This document shows, piece by piece, positions 6,884 to 6,935 of a stretch of DNA of 6,935 nt. The stretch covers positions 1 through 6,935 of the forward strand of contig PSRF01000126.1 in the NCBI GenBank assembly GCA_003175865.1, written 5' to 3'. A program made the translations under genes and the position numbers. The notes beneath the pieces are model-generated. The model made no database searches, was not told the origin of the DNA, and saw nothing but the letters and a program-made list of their open reading frames with translations. Numbering within the stretch: position 1 is the first letter of the stretch; each line of letters opens with the position of its first letter. This DNA is from Blastocatellia bacterium. Its GTDB lineage: Bacteria > Acidobacteriota > Blastocatellia > Pyrinomonadales > Pyrinomonadaceae.

Positions 6884-6933
6884 GATGTCCGATAAGCTTC
6901 AGCTGTCGTGCCGAGCAGCAGTTTCATCCTGCT
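6880..6933 (-). CDS. Possible 3' end of an upstream gene running in from outside the window
   Basis: One minus-strand frame is open from the window edge, giving the last residues SRMKLLLGTTAEAYRTS and ending at a TGA that overlaps the truA ATG as ATGA. That junction is typical of operon neighbours. Only 17 residues are visible and no family can be recognised. Most of this stretch is also the repeat copy, so the open frame may be fortuitous. A second frame instead ends at a TGA at 6924-6926. The frame cannot be decided from this window. Confidence 0.25.
   Translation of the reverse strand, partial: SRMKLLLGTTAEAYRTS
6885..6914 (-). repeat. Single copy of the uppS-cdsA repeat arm, upstream of truA
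   Basis: Aligned to 5203-5234 in the same orientation, this 30 bp segment gives 28 identical columns, two substitutions and two single-base gaps. TGTCCGATAAGC (6886-6897) is also a perfect 12 bp inverted match to 5281-5292. The core AGCTGAAGCT can fold on itself (AGCT-GA-AGCT), as in REP-type units. If this is the left half of a full 90 bp element, its partner arm would lie just beyond the window end. Confidence 0.65.
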
Positions 6934-6935
6934 AT

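Overview
The window is a dense, one-directional block of bacterial housekeeping genes, all on the minus strand. Read in the direction of transcription (high to low coordinates) the order is truA, uppS, cdsA, a small membrane-anchored protein of unknown role, dxr, rseP, ispG. Base composition is close to even. The order uppS-cdsA-dxr-rseP is widespread in bacteria. Having ispG straight after rseP, an interposed small Coa1-like protein and truA in front best fits my picture of Acidobacteriota (perhaps Blastocatellia), but that placement is inference and I could not run a search.

Layout: 6884-6935 holds the leader of truA, possibly the last codons of an upstream gene, and one copy of a short repeat. 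truA (tRNA pseudouridine synthase) fills 6131-6883. A 53-60 bp gap follows with a good sigma70-like promoter candidate. uppS (5283-6071) and cdsA (4376-5197) are separated by about 85 bp occupied by an imperfect inverted repeat. The Coa1-like gene (3888-4355) overlaps the dxr start by four bases. dxr (2698-3891) is separated from rseP (1165-2553) by 144 bp, which may hold an internal promoter. ispG (47-1153) starts 11 bp after rseP. Positions 1-46 show nothing I can support.

Function: Dxr makes MEP, committing carbon to the non-mevalonate isoprenoid route, and IspG performs the penultimate step. UppS uses the resulting isoprenoid precursors to build undecaprenyl diphosphate, the lipid carrier for cell-wall synthesis. 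CdsA makes CDP-diacylglycerol for phospholipids. RseP is the intramembrane site-2 protease that acts in envelope stress signalling or clears membrane-embedded remnants. The block therefore joins isoprenoid, cell-wall carrier and membrane-lipid synthesis to envelope quality control. TruA is the outlier and may belong to a separate or preceding transcription unit.

The coding content is conventional: every core enzyme keeps its catalytic residues. The unexpected signal is non-coding. A short sequence of about 30 bp occurs just upstream of both truA and cdsA (28 matches, 2 substitutions and 2 one-base gaps), and a third, inverted copy overlaps the uppS stop codon. A fourth, degenerate copy may lie upstream of uppS. 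This looks like a REP-like interspersed palindromic repeat. I see no new defence or mobile system in the window.
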